From Sulfurimonas sp. (lineage in GTDB: Bacteria > Campylobacterota > Campylobacteria > Campylobacterales > Sulfurimonadaceae): a stretch of 37,821 nucleotides of DNA. Position 1 is the first letter of the stretch; each line of letters starts with the position of its first letter. Positions 8,914-16,683 of this stretch are shown piece by piece. A program made the position numbers and the translations under genes. The stretch is taken from the NCBI RefSeq assembly GCF_027056685.1, contig NZ_JALUKE010000065.1:1-37821 (forward strand). Reading direction: 5' to 3'. The notes under the pieces are model-generated. The model saw only the letters and a program-made list of their open reading frames with translations. It was not told where the DNA came from and made no database searches.

Positions 8914-10610
8914 TATTTACTCTCCTTTTTCTCTAGTAACATCATATTAAATAGACTTCCACCTGATGGAACCATAGGCATTACATTTTCAAGTCGTTCA
9001 ACTTTTACCTCTATAAATGCAACAATATCTTTTTTAATTGCATCTTGAAGTGCTGCATCAAACTCCTCTTTTGTACTCACTCTATAGCCAATTCCACCAA
9101 ATGCCTCTGCAAGTTTTACAAAGTCTGGTTGTATAGATAAATCTGTTTCAGCATACCGTTTATCATAAAAAAGTGTCTGCCATTGACGCACCATTCCAAG
9201 AAAATTATTATTTAAAATAATGTTAACAACAGGTAGTTTTTTCTCAACAGCAGTCATAAGTTCTTGACAATTCATAAGAATTGAACCATCTCCCGTAAAG
9301 TTTATACTTGTTTTTTCAGGAGCTGCTGCTTTTACACCTATTGCTGCTGGAAAACCAAAGCCCATGGTTCCAAGTCCACCAGAACTAATAAACTGACGAG
9401 GTCTGCTAAATGGATAAAACTGCGCACTCCACATCTGATGTTGTCCAACATCTGTAGAGATATTTGCATTATCACCAAGCAATTCACCAACCCGCGCAAT
9501 AACCCATTGAGGCTTTAGTCTCTCACTATCTTCATAGTAAGTAAGTGGATGCAACTCATTAAAATTAACAATAGTTTCTCTCCACTGCTCATAATTTTGT
9601 GCATCAATTACTGAAGATTGTGCAAGCATATCATTTACAACATTTTTAATATCTCCAACAATTGGAAAGTTTGCATTTACAAGTTTAGAGATACTAGCAG
9701 GATCTATATCTACATGAATAACAGTAGCATTTTTTGCAAATTCAGAGAGTTTTCCCGTAACACGGTCATCAAATCTAGCACCAAGAGCAATAACCATATC
9801 GGTCTCACTCATAGCCATATTTGCTGCATAAGAGCCATGCATACCAAGCATCCCAATAAGCAAATCATCATCATGAGTGAGTGTTCCACGAGCCATAAAT
9901 GTTTCAACTGCAGGAATACCTGTTTTATGTACTAATTCGCGCACTTCATTTGATGCATTTGAATTAATAATACCACCACCAAGATAAAAAACAGGACGCT
10001 TCGCATTTGCTACTGCTTGCATCGCTTTTTTAATCTGGCGAGGGTTTCCTTTTGTGTGTGGTTTATATGTCTCAAGATCAAGTGCAACATCATAGTCAAA
10101 CTCTGCGATCTGTGCTGTAACATCTTTTGGAATGTCAACATGCACCGGACCAGGACGACCGCTTCTTGCAATGTAAAATGCCTCTTTTAAGATACGTGGT
10201 AAATCTGCTGCATCAGTGACAAGGTAGTTGTGTTTCGTACACGGACGGCTAATACCAACAGCATCAATCTCTTGAAACGCATCAGTACCGATAAGGCTCA
10301 TAGGAACCTGACCTGAGATAACAACTAAAGGAATGGAGTCCATATATGCATCTGCTAAACCAGTGACTGCGTTTGTAAAGCCAGGACCTGAAGTAATCAT
10401 CGCCACACCGACTTTTGCGCTGGCCTTTGAATAACCCTCAGCAGCATGAACTGCTGCTTGCTCATGACGAGTTAATATATGTTGGAATTTATCTTGTTTG
10501 TAAATTTCATCATATACGTTCATAATTGCTCCGCCGGGGTAGCCAAAAACTGTATCTACACCCTCCGCAATTAACGCTTCAATGACCATCTGTGCACCAC
10601 TAATTTGCAT
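8913..10610 (-). CDS. ilvB: Acetolactate synthase large (catalytic) subunit
   Basis: A ThDP-dependent enzyme that condenses two pyruvates, or pyruvate and 2-oxobutyrate, at the first common step of valine, leucine and isoleucine synthesis. The N-terminal Pyr domain has GYPGGAIMNVYD and the catalytic-type Glu50 in TRHEQAAVHAAEGY. The central domain includes GARFDDRVTGK, and the ThDP motif runs from TGDGS (439-443) to NNNFLGMVRQWQ (467-478). Length 565 is standard. An AGGAG site precedes the ATG, and a promoter-like TATAAT lies upstream. I saw no attenuator or T-box leader in the short upstream gap. Confidence 0.96.
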   Translation of the reverse strand: MQISGAQMVIEALIAEGVDTVFGYPGGAIMNVYDEIYKQDKFQHILTRHEQAAVHAAEGYSKASAKVGVAMITSGPGFTNAVTGLADAYMDSIPLVVISGQVPMSLIGTDAFQEIDAVGISRPCTKHNYLVTDAADLPRILKEAFYIARSGRPGPVHVDIPKDVTAQIAEFDYDVALDLETYKPHTKGNPRQIKKAMQAVANAKRPVFYLGGGIINSNASNEVRELVHKTGIPAVETFMARGTLTHDDDLLIGMLGMHGSYAANMAMSETDMVIALGARFDDRVTGKLSEFAKNATVIHVDIDPASISKLVNANFPIVGDIKNVVNDMLAQSSVIDAQNYEQWRETIVNFNELHPLTYYEDSERLKPQWVIARVGELLGDNANISTDVGQHQMWSAQFYPFSRPRQFISSGGLGTMGFGFPAAIGVKAAAPEKTSINFTGDGSILMNCQELMTAVEKKLPVVNIILNNNFLGMVRQWQTLFYDKRYAETDLSIQPDFVKLAEAFGGIGYRVSTKEEFDAALQDAIKKDIVAFIEVKVERLENVMPMVPSGGSLFNMMLLEKKESK

Positions 10611-10628
10611 GAAAAGTCTCCTAAAAAT

Positions 10629-10634
10629 ATTATA
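10629..10634 (-). promoter_or_regulatory. Probable -10 box of the ilvB-ilvN-lpxD operon
   Basis: Read on the minus strand, a TATAAT lies 19 bases before the ilvB ATG, inside the 77-base gap after the WD40-like gene, with A/T-rich sequence upstream. A -35 box is not obvious. The short distance leaves room only for a brief leader, so classical attenuation seems unlikely. Confidence 0.45.
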
Positions 10635-10687
10635 TTTTAAAAATTGTCAGATTTTACTCAAAAAGAGCTATATTTGAGGTTAAAGTT

Positions 10688-12814
10688 TTAGGCTAAAATA
10701 GATTTTACAATCATGGAGGGACGCCACATTGCCAACGAGCCTTTTGTAAGGAGCTCGAGGTTGAGTTTTGAAGCAGGATGTTTCTCTTTAAACGCAGTGA
10801 AGAAACTCTCAATTTGCTCTTGCAAACCAAAATTCAGAACATAGTTTTTAATGCCGTTTTCAAGCTCAGCTTGGGAGTATCCCTCCTGCAAAGCATTTTC
10901 CAACTGCACTATGTATGTCCATGCAAAGAGAGTTGCCAAAGATCTATATTTAGAACTGATATTTAAATACTCAGATATAGCATCTCTTACCCCTTGGGCA
11001 TCTCCAAGTGCAGCAAAACTATTTGCTTTTTGAAGATCTGCATTCCATTTTTCATGCAGTTTTTTCCCCTCATCACTCAGTAGCAGGTCTTCAGCAACTG
11101 CCATCATATTGTAAGCAGTTGGAATATCTTCCTCTTTAATGGCATTAAAAAACTTCTGTTTTGATTCGAGCTCTTTCATAAGTTTCTGAACTTCTTCTTT
11201 AAAATCTGTAAAGTCTGCTAAAATTCTCAAAATTTTGATGGCAGAGTGTGTATCACCCTCTTGTATATATTTATTTACCTTGATATAGAGCGAATCTGCA
11301 TATTTCATCAACGAATCATACTCAGGAAACTCTTTTAAAAAAGGATTGTGTTTAATAAGCTCAAAACAGACCTTGAAATCTTTTTGTCCTATTGCCGCGC
11401 GAAAACGCTTATATATTTCCCCTTTGCTCATCACCTCTTGTATAAATTTCGTTTTTTCAGTTATCCCTCTATAAGGTGCTAAAAGTTCCTGCGCTTTTGC
11501 CATTCCTTTTTGATCTAGTGCATACTTTTGTGCCACTGTGAGACGCTTTTTCCACTGCGCTTCCATAGATTTGTAGGGTTTCGACTCTTTATAAACAGGG
11601 TAGGTGTTTGCCAAGTTGTACGCTACTATTAGCTTTCCATCTTGCACACTTTGTTTAAATTGATCAAATTTTTCATAATCATGGAGCAGTTTTTGCACAA
11701 TCTTATTTTTTGTAGGAACATTTTGAAAATTTTTCAGCAATGAAGCAGCAGTTTTTTTATCTCCATTTTGGAGTAAAGTTTTTGCTTTTTCTAAAGAGTG
11801 ATTCCAAAAGTTTGTAGCAATGTTACAAACCTTTGTAAATTTCAAAACAGGATTTTTCTCTATTTGAGCATGAATAGCCTCGAAATTCTTCGCTTTTAAA
11901 AAAGCTTTAATCTTCTCATGCCCCTCATAAATGTCATAACGTGAGACGAATCCATCTTGTGTTCCCACTATAAGATGCTTACTTTGCACATCAAATTCTA
12001 AGGCTGTAACCATAGAGGAGACTTTAATGTACTTTTGAGAGAGTTGTTGATGAGTGCTTAACTCATAGAGTAAAATATAGCCTAACTCAGTCCCTAAAAA
12101 GAGTAAATTCTCTTCAGGAACAACGCATATCTGTGTAACGTCATCATGCAGCCCCTCTAAAGTACATAATTTTTTATTTGTATATATATCCCAGACGATT
12201 CCGGTGGATTTCTTATCAATACTCAAAAGGTGATTTGGAGAGAGAAACGCAAGCTTCATAACAGGAGCAGAGTGTCCTGTGAACTTCTCAAGCGGCGTCA
12301 TTGTAACAAGGTTAAAAATGGAAATTTTTCTATCATAGCTCGCTGTAGCCACCCAGTTTGCATTAGCCGAAAATGCTATGTCATTGACAGTGTCAATATG
12401 CATTGGCAGCGTAAAAACAAGCTTGCCACTTTTGGTATCTATAGCGAAACTTTTACCGTCATCCCCACATGAGAACATAAACCTTGAGAGAGGGTCTATG
12501 CCAACACATGACACTTCACCATGATGTCTGTTGACTCGCCCTATGACCTTTTTTGTTTCGGCACTATATAAAAGAGCTTCTCTTGCAGTTGCAGAGAGTG
12601 TTGCAAAGTACTTTGCATCATGGCTGTAGTCCACTACTTTTGTACGGTATCTTTCATGCTTAATGCCAACTTTAAAACCGTTGATAAGCGCTAATGTCTG
12701 GGCATTTAATATCCGCACAATACTCTCAGCATTGACTGCCGCCAAAGTGCCGTCATCAAGAATTTTTAGTAAGATTACAGGTGTCGATATGCTTTGAGTG
12801 TTTACAGCTTTCAT
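10688..12814 (-). CDS. Large WD40-repeat protein with helical C-terminal half, unknown role
   Basis: A 708-residue protein. Residues of about 15-300 show repeated beta-propeller blades with WD40-like strands (ATASYDRKISIFNLVT, STGIVWDIYTNKKLCTLEGLHDDVTQICVVP, IVGTQDGFVSRYDIYEGHEKI). From about 305 onward it is helical with charged repeats resembling TPR-like hairpins. There is no signal peptide or membrane segment, so it is probably cytoplasmic, a scaffold or sensor by fold analogy only. It starts 4 bases after ilvA in the same direction, so they are likely co-transcribed, and it is followed by the ilvB promoter. I know no function for it; a link to amino acid metabolism is suggested only by position. 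Confidence 0.85.
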   Translation of the reverse strand: MKAVNTQSISTPVILLKILDDGTLAAVNAESIVRILNAQTLALINGFKVGIKHERYRTKVVDYSHDAKYFATLSATAREALLYSAETKKVIGRVNRHHGEVSCVGIDPLSRFMFSCGDDGKSFAIDTKSGKLVFTLPMHIDTVNDIAFSANANWVATASYDRKISIFNLVTMTPLEKFTGHSAPVMKLAFLSPNHLLSIDKKSTGIVWDIYTNKKLCTLEGLHDDVTQICVVPEENLLFLGTELGYILLYELSTHQQLSQKYIKVSSMVTALEFDVQSKHLIVGTQDGFVSRYDIYEGHEKIKAFLKAKNFEAIHAQIEKNPVLKFTKVCNIATNFWNHSLEKAKTLLQNGDKKTAASLLKNFQNVPTKNKIVQKLLHDYEKFDQFKQSVQDGKLIVAYNLANTYPVYKESKPYKSMEAQWKKRLTVAQKYALDQKGMAKAQELLAPYRGITEKTKFIQEVMSKGEIYKRFRAAIGQKDFKVCFELIKHNPFLKEFPEYDSLMKYADSLYIKVNKYIQEGDTHSAIKILRILADFTDFKEEVQKLMKELESKQKFFNAIKEEDIPTAYNMMAVAEDLLLSDEGKKLHEKWNADLQKANSFAALGDAQGVRDAISEYLNISSKYRSLATLFAWTYIVQLENALQEGYSQAELENGIKNYVLNFGLQEQIESFFTAFKEKHPASKLNLELLTKGSLAMWRPSMIVKSILA

Positions 12815-12818
12815 ATGT

Positions 12819-14024
12819 TTAGTTTTCTCTTACATAACCCTCAGATTTCAACACCCTTTTTATCTCTTCTTGGTGTTCTTTGCCTTTTGTCTCCATATGC
12901 ACAGTCACATTGGCATCTCCATAATCAAGGGAGATGGATGTTCTGTCATACGCAATGTGAACGATATTTGCGTTTAGCTCTTGGAGTATCTCCGTAAAGC
13001 GCATCAAAGAACCAGGCTTGTCAATAAGTGTGACCGTAACTTTCATCTTACGATGTGACTTGAGAAGACCTTTTTCAATGATGACTGAAAGCAGTGTGAC
13101 ATCCATATTTCCACCACTAAGCACCACGGCTACATTTTTTCCTTTTAAATGCTCTAACTTATGATGCAACAATGCGGCTACACCAACGGCACCCGCACCT
13201 TCTACAACAAGCTTTTGCTTCTCTAAAAGATATAAAATGGCACTTGCTATCTCTGCATCATCAACACCTATCATCTCATCAACACATTCAAGCGCTGTTT
13301 CAAGTGTCACAGGGGAAGTGTCACGCACTGCTATACCATCGGCAATAGTACGCACACTCGTAGTATCTACCGCTTTTTTGAGTTCATATGAGTTTCTAAA
13401 CGCAGGAGCACCCTTTGCGCTTACACCAATGACTTTTGTAGAGGGAGAGAGCGCTTTTATGGCACTTGCCATACCGCCTATAAGCCCACCCCCGCCAACT
13501 GGGATTAAAACAGCGTCAAGTGTTTGACATTTGTCTAAAATTTCAAGCGCAACAGTACCCTGCCCCGCCATTACCTCTTCATCTTCAAAAGGGTGCACAA
13601 AAGTGAGATGATTTTTCTCACCGTACTCTCTGGCATAGGCATAAGCTTCATCGTAATTCGTACCGGCTAAAATCACCTCTGCACCGTAGTGTTTTACGCC
13701 GTCTATTTTTGTAAGCGGTGTGGATTCTGGCATAACGATGACAGCTTTTGTGTCAAACGCAGCAGCAGAGTAGGCAACGCCTTGTGCATGATTTCCTGCA
13801 CTTGCAGCAACTACACCGGCTGCTCTTTGTGCTTCACTGAGTGTTGCTATTTTGTTATAAGCACCACGGAGTTTAAATGCACCAGTAATTTGCAGATTCT
13901 CTTTTTTGAGGTAAACATTACACCCTGCCTCTTCGCTCAAGTAAGGAGCATATGAAAAAGGAGTATTTACCGCTACACCTTTTATGCGCTCTTGTGCTGC
14001 TTGTATCTTTGTAAGTGCTACCAA
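12819..14024 (-). CDS. ilvA: Threonine dehydratase (ammonia-lyase)
   Basis: A PLP enzyme that deaminates threonine to 2-oxobutyrate, the entry to isoleucine synthesis, feeding IlvBN encoded just downstream. The PLP lysine is Lys51 in ITGAFKLRGAYNK; ASAGNHAQGVAYSA and the phosphate loop VGGGGLIGGMASA follow, then LSGGNMD. A single C-terminal ACT-like domain (about 330-401, KVTVTLIDKPGSLMRFTEILQELNANIVHIAYDR) makes this the 400-residue form rather than the long E. coli IlvA. It starts 9 bases after the CoA-binding protein gene. Position by ilv genes favours the biosynthetic role. Confidence 0.94.
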   Translation of the reverse strand: MVALTKIQAAQERIKGVAVNTPFSYAPYLSEEAGCNVYLKKENLQITGAFKLRGAYNKIATLSEAQRAAGVVAASAGNHAQGVAYSAAAFDTKAVIVMPESTPLTKIDGVKHYGAEVILAGTNYDEAYAYAREYGEKNHLTFVHPFEDEEVMAGQGTVALEILDKCQTLDAVLIPVGGGGLIGGMASAIKALSPSTKVIGVSAKGAPAFRNSYELKKAVDTTSVRTIADGIAVRDTSPVTLETALECVDEMIGVDDAEIASAILYLLEKQKLVVEGAGAVGVAALLHHKLEHLKGKNVAVVLSGGNMDVTLLSVIIEKGLLKSHRKMKVTVTLIDKPGSLMRFTEILQELNANIVHIAYDRTSISLDYGDANVTVHMETKGKEHQEEIKRVLKSEGYVREN

Positions 14025-14033
14025 TGAGACTCC

Positions 14034-14462
14034 CTAGTAAAGATTTCTATGGTCAACCATAGAGCATTGATTTTGTACAACTTTCATACCGGCATCTTGT
14101 GCTTTTTTTGCCGCTTCATTGTTCACTATGCCTTTTTGTGCCCAAAATACTTTCACATCACCACGAGCGATACACGCATCAGCGATGGCATCAAGCGCAG
14201 CAGGCTTTCTAAAAATATCTACCATATCAACCTGATCAGGAATATCTGCAAGTGATTTATAGACTTTCTCACCTAAAATCGTGTCGCCTTTTGGATATAC
14301 AGGAATGATCTTATACCCATGAGCCTGCAAATATGCAGCAACTCTATGAGAATCTTTTGTCTCATCAGGAGAAAGACCCAAAACCGCAATGGTCTTCACC
14401 GTATCAAAAATCTCTTTTACTTCATCCATATTTGAATTTACTGTAGGGAATTCGCACTCCAT
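14034..14462 (-). CDS. CoA-binding domain protein (YccU-like)
   Basis: A 142-residue stand-alone CoA_binding domain with a Rossmann fold, related to the nucleotide-binding part of succinyl-CoA synthetase alpha. Seen: VKTIAVLGLSPDETKDSHRVAAYLQAHGYKIIPVYPKG, VDMVDIFRKPAAL, and the C-terminal QNQCSMVDHRNL. Such proteins are common and their cellular role is not established. It is first in a gene string with ilvA and the WD40-like gene, and a TATAAT lies upstream, so it probably heads that operon. Confidence 0.85.
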   Translation of the reverse strand: MECEFPTVNSNMDEVKEIFDTVKTIAVLGLSPDETKDSHRVAAYLQAHGYKIIPVYPKGDTILGEKVYKSLADIPDQVDMVDIFRKPAALDAIADACIARGDVKVFWAQKGIVNNEAAKKAQDAGMKVVQNQCSMVDHRNLY

Positions 14463-14500
14463 AATTACATCCTTTTGTCAATGATATTTTAATTTTGGTG

Positions 14501-14506
14501 ATTATA
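14501..14506 (-). promoter_or_regulatory. Probable -10 box for the CoA-binding protein-ilvA-WD40 operon
   Basis: On the minus strand this is TATAAT within agcTATAATcacc, preceded by T-rich sequence (ctttttagc) and lying 38 bases before the ATG at 14462. It falls in the roughly 100-base divergent gap towards the small exported-protein gene. Confidence 0.5.
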
Positions 14507-14565
14507 GCTAAAAAGAGCTTATGTGAAAATCCAAATATATGCTACGATTTGCTGTAGGAGAGAAA

Positions 14566-14757
14566 ATGAAAGCACTGTTTCTTATTTGTCTGTTGTTCGT
14601 TTTTGGTACGTGCTCTAATGAAGTGAAACATAGTTTTACAAATGTTTGGTTTCAACTCGAATCTGATTCTTATAAAAAACTACCACAAACAGAAATTTCT
14701 TACTTTAAGCTCTCTAAAGATGGGCAAAATATCATTTTAGAAAATTTTACTATATAG
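14566..14757 (+). CDS. Small exported protein with N-terminal signal sequence
   Basis: Sixty-three residues from ATG 14566, which has an ideal TAGGAG site; the track start at 14539 lacks one. The N-terminus MKALFLICLLFVFGTCSNEV is a signal peptide. Cys16 suggests a lipoprotein, but the residues before it (FGT) fit the lipobox poorly. The rest (HSFTNVWFQLESDSYKKLPQTEISYFKLSKDGQNIILENFTI) resembles the start of a lipocalin-like or copper-resistance-type beta domain and looks cut short. Its 3' end overlaps the end of the hepT remnant, so it may be a truncated gene whose remainder was lost when that module arrived. I do not recognise a family. Confidence 0.5.
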   Translation: MKALFLICLLFVFGTCSNEVKHSFTNVWFQLESDSYKKLPQTEISYFKLSKDGQNIILENFTI

Positions 14758-15061
14758 CTTGTGCTTATCTATTCTTCCCACTACATCATCAAACACTTCT
14801 ATCAGTCCATAATCTTGAATCATTTTCTCTATCGTAATTTTTACAGTTGGTAACTTTGTATCACAAACATAGTAAATTTCTTGAGCATCTAAATCAAAAT
14901 AATGATGAGAAATAATATCTCTAATTTGCACCTTTCCAGTCTACTTCAGGAGAATCAATAAAAAAGTCGCTATCACCTACTACTTCAAATCTTGTTGGAA
15001 CAACATTCGTTGCGTTTAGAATCTGTTCAAGTAGTTCAACAACAAGTAATTTATCATACAT
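14737..15061 (-). pseudogene. hepT: Degenerate HepT-like HEPN toxin (DUF86)
   Basis: Two frames together spell a HepT/DUF86 HEPN RNase-type toxin. The first starts at ATG 15061 (MYDKLLVVELLEQILNATNVVPTRF...FFIDSPEVDWKGAN) and stops; the second runs QIRDIISHHYFDLDAQEIYYVCDTKLP to 14737. Removing one base in the aaagg run joins them as DWKVQIRDII. The RxxxxH motif (RDIISH) of HEPN RNases is present. From memory of relatives, about 35-40 residues are missing between the FFIDSP and VDWKG segments, the part containing LDAICM and GESL-type helices. Frameshift plus internal deletion argue against a working toxin. The track's 64-aa ORF (GTG 14931) is only the second piece. It overlaps the end of mntA, the standard arrangement. 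Confidence 0.75.
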
Positions 15062-15344
15062 AAATAGCTTCTTTTTCTATCCGTTTTTTCAAATGTGGGT
15101 TCATTTTTTCTCTCAAACGAACTATATCTACACTCTTATGAAAAATATTTTGCAGGTCTTCTTTGATATGCACGAGCATGAACATATCAGGAGTTTTTGT
15201 TTGTATGCAAATATCCACATCACTTGCTTCTGTCGCTTCATTGCGGGCAACCGAACCAAATATGCCAATATTTTCAATGCCATATTTGCTATCATTATTT
15301 TTTTTGTATTGTGCTAACAGATTTAAAGCATAATCACGATTCAT
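15054..15344 (-). CDS. mntA: MntA-like nucleotidyltransferase antitoxin
   Basis: A 96-residue minimal nucleotidyltransferase. The pol-beta signature is IFGSVARNEATEASDVDICI, with Gly30-Ser31 and Asp42/Asp44. In characterised MntA-HepT pairs this protein neutralises the HEPN toxin by adding AMP to it. The stop overlaps the hepT start (ATGTATGA), the typical layout. A GGAGG site and a TATAAT inside an 18-bp palindrome precede it. Since hepT looks broken, this may be an orphan antitoxin kept by chance, or one that protects against relatives of the toxin. Confidence 0.85.
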   Translation of the reverse strand: MNRDYALNLLAQYKKNNDSKYGIENIGIFGSVARNEATEASDVDICIQTKTPDMFMLVHIKEDLQNIFHKSVDIVRLREKMNPHLKKRIEKEAIYV

Positions 15345-15366
15345 ACAAACACCTCCATATTTAATA

Positions 15367-15384
15367 TATGTAAATTATAACATA
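15367..15384 (-). promoter_or_regulatory. Palindromic promoter/operator of mntA
   Basis: TATGT and ACATA arms, extendable by one pair to ATATGT/ACATAT, flank 8 bases that hold the -10 box (TATAAT on the minus strand), 29 bases before the mntA ATG. A repressor bound here would cover the -10, which suits autoregulation by an antitoxin. Sixteen of 18 bases match the element before the parE-antitoxin operon. Confidence 0.55.
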
Positions 15385-15385
15385 T

Positions 15386-15838
15386 CTATTTCATATACTT
15401 CTGCAAAAACATATTCAACTGATTTGCGAAATGTTCTGCATCTTTTTGTCCAAATGGTTTTGGTCCTTTGGTGCTTTCTCCCATCTCTCGTATGCTCTCC
15501 ATCAGGTTTCGCATCGCCAGATATTGTTTGATGTTGTCTTCACTGTAGAGTTCACCTCTGTGGTCTATGGCGTGGGCATTTTTACTTATGATTCTGTCTG
15601 CTAGTGGGATGTCGGCGGTGATTACCAAGTCACCCTCTTCTACCATCTCTACTATTTTATGGTCAGCTTCATCCGCTCCGGCTTCTACGATGATGTAGTG
15701 GATGTTTGGTGATTTACCTATGTTTATTTTTTTGTTTGCAACTGCGTAGGTTTCTATGATATATTTATCTATTTGACGCAGGACTATAGGCTTTAACAGG
15801 TTAGGAAACGCATCTCCGTCTATGTACATTTTTAACAT
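15386..15838 (-). CDS. UPF0178 (YaiI/YqxD, DUF188) family protein
   Basis: A 150-residue protein of the YaiI/YqxD family, thought from its fold to be PIN-like. Landmarks are MYIDGDAFPN at the start, VEAGADEADHKIVEMVEEGDLVITADIPLADRIISKNAHAIDHRGELY in the middle, and KGPKPFGQKDAEHFANQLNMFL at the end. The conserved acidic residues (Asp7, Asp9 and the TADIPLA Asp) match the family. The biochemical function is not established. It overlaps the patatin gene by 7 bases on the same strand; an alternative start at MYIDGDA (15829) would remove the overlap. Confidence 0.9.
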   Translation of the reverse strand: MLKMYIDGDAFPNLLKPIVLRQIDKYIIETYAVANKKINIGKSPNIHYIIVEAGADEADHKIVEMVEEGDLVITADIPLADRIISKNAHAIDHRGELYSEDNIKQYLAMRNLMESIREMGESTKGPKPFGQKDAEHFANQLNMFLQKYMK

Positions 15839-16599
15839 AAAATCTCTCTCATATCTTCCACTCCAAGGGCATAGGCTTTCTCTAAATCTCTAAAAGAGAA
15901 GATTTTAACATCATTTAGCTTTTCATTACTTAGGTAAAGATGACACAATTCACTTTTTGCGTAATATTGACTCTGCCAAGCAGTATGAATGTTCTTTTTC
16001 AGCCATCCAAAAATACTTTTCGGTATATATCTCTGTTTGGGATGGAGGTTTATTCCTATGATGGGCGTGTTATATTTTCGCAGCTCCTCAACCGGAAAGT
16101 TATCTACCAAGCCACCATCAATATATATCTTGCCATGCAAAGAAACAGGCTGAAAAAGTGGAGCAATAGAGCACGATGCCAAAACAAGCTCTTTAAGATC
16201 CCCTCCACTGCTACAATGCAGTGCTGACTCGTCCGTAACATCACACACACAAATACTCAAAGGAATTGACAACTCTTCAAACGCAGCTCTGTCTATGAGC
16301 TTGTCGATGACCTTTGCAGTATGGTCAATCTTAAAAATGTACCCTTTTGCAAGACTCAGTTTAAAGACACGCCGAAACTCTTTGGACTTCAGTACATCAA
16401 ATATCTCATCAGCACTCCTGCCACACGCCAAAGATGCACCTATTAGCGCGCCAATACTCGTACCGCTAATGGCTTTTATGCCTATGTTATGCTCTTGTAA
16501 AACCGATATTACACCCAAATGGTACGCACCGCGCGCCGCTCCACCAGAGAGGCATAGTGCTACTTCTTTTGGAAACTCACTCTTTTTCATCTCTTTCAA
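15832..16599 (-). CDS. Patatin-like phospholipase (RssA type)
   Basis: A 255-residue patatin-family serine hydrolase with a Ser-Asp dyad. The oxyanion loop is GGAARGAYH (19-27), the nucleophile Ser48 lies in GTSIGAL, and the catalytic Asp161 in YIDGGLVDNFPV. It lacks a signal peptide, so it is likely a cytoplasmic lipid acyl hydrolase like bacterial RssA/YchK. The physiological substrate is unknown. It shares a transcript with the UPF0178 gene downstream and diverges from the DUF808 gene. Confidence 0.88.
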   Translation of the reverse strand: MKEMKKSEFPKEVALCLSGGAARGAYHLGVISVLQEHNIGIKAISGTSIGALIGASLACGRSADEIFDVLKSKEFRRVFKLSLAKGYIFKIDHTAKVIDKLIDRAAFEELSIPLSICVCDVTDESALHCSSGGDLKELVLASCSIAPLFQPVSLHGKIYIDGGLVDNFPVEELRKYNTPIIGINLHPKQRYIPKSIFGWLKKNIHTAWQSQYYAKSELCHLYLSNEKLNDVKIFSFRDLEKAYALGVEDMREILC

Positions 16600-16657
16600 A
16601 CCTTTTTCATTGTCCTAAAGTTTAGCACATCATTACGCTTCATAAGTAAACATTTTA

Positions 16658-16663
16658 TATAAT
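16658..16663 (+). promoter_or_regulatory. Probable -10 box for the DUF808 gene
   Basis: A TATAAT in cattttaTATAATgcaaa, 20 bases before ATG 16684 and followed by a GAGGT ribosome site, lies in the divergent gap with the patatin gene. Confidence 0.5.
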
Positions 16664-16683
16664 GCAAAAAAAGTGAGGTAGCA

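Noticed and set aside
10611-10687. Attenuator or T-box leader upstream of ilvB
   Set aside because: The gap is 77 bases with no leader peptide rich in Ile, Leu or Val and no stable hairpin visible; only a promoter-like box.
14737-14931. The 64-aa ORF as an independent small gene
   Set aside because: It is the second half of a frameshifted HepT/DUF86 gene; the first half lies immediately upstream in another frame.
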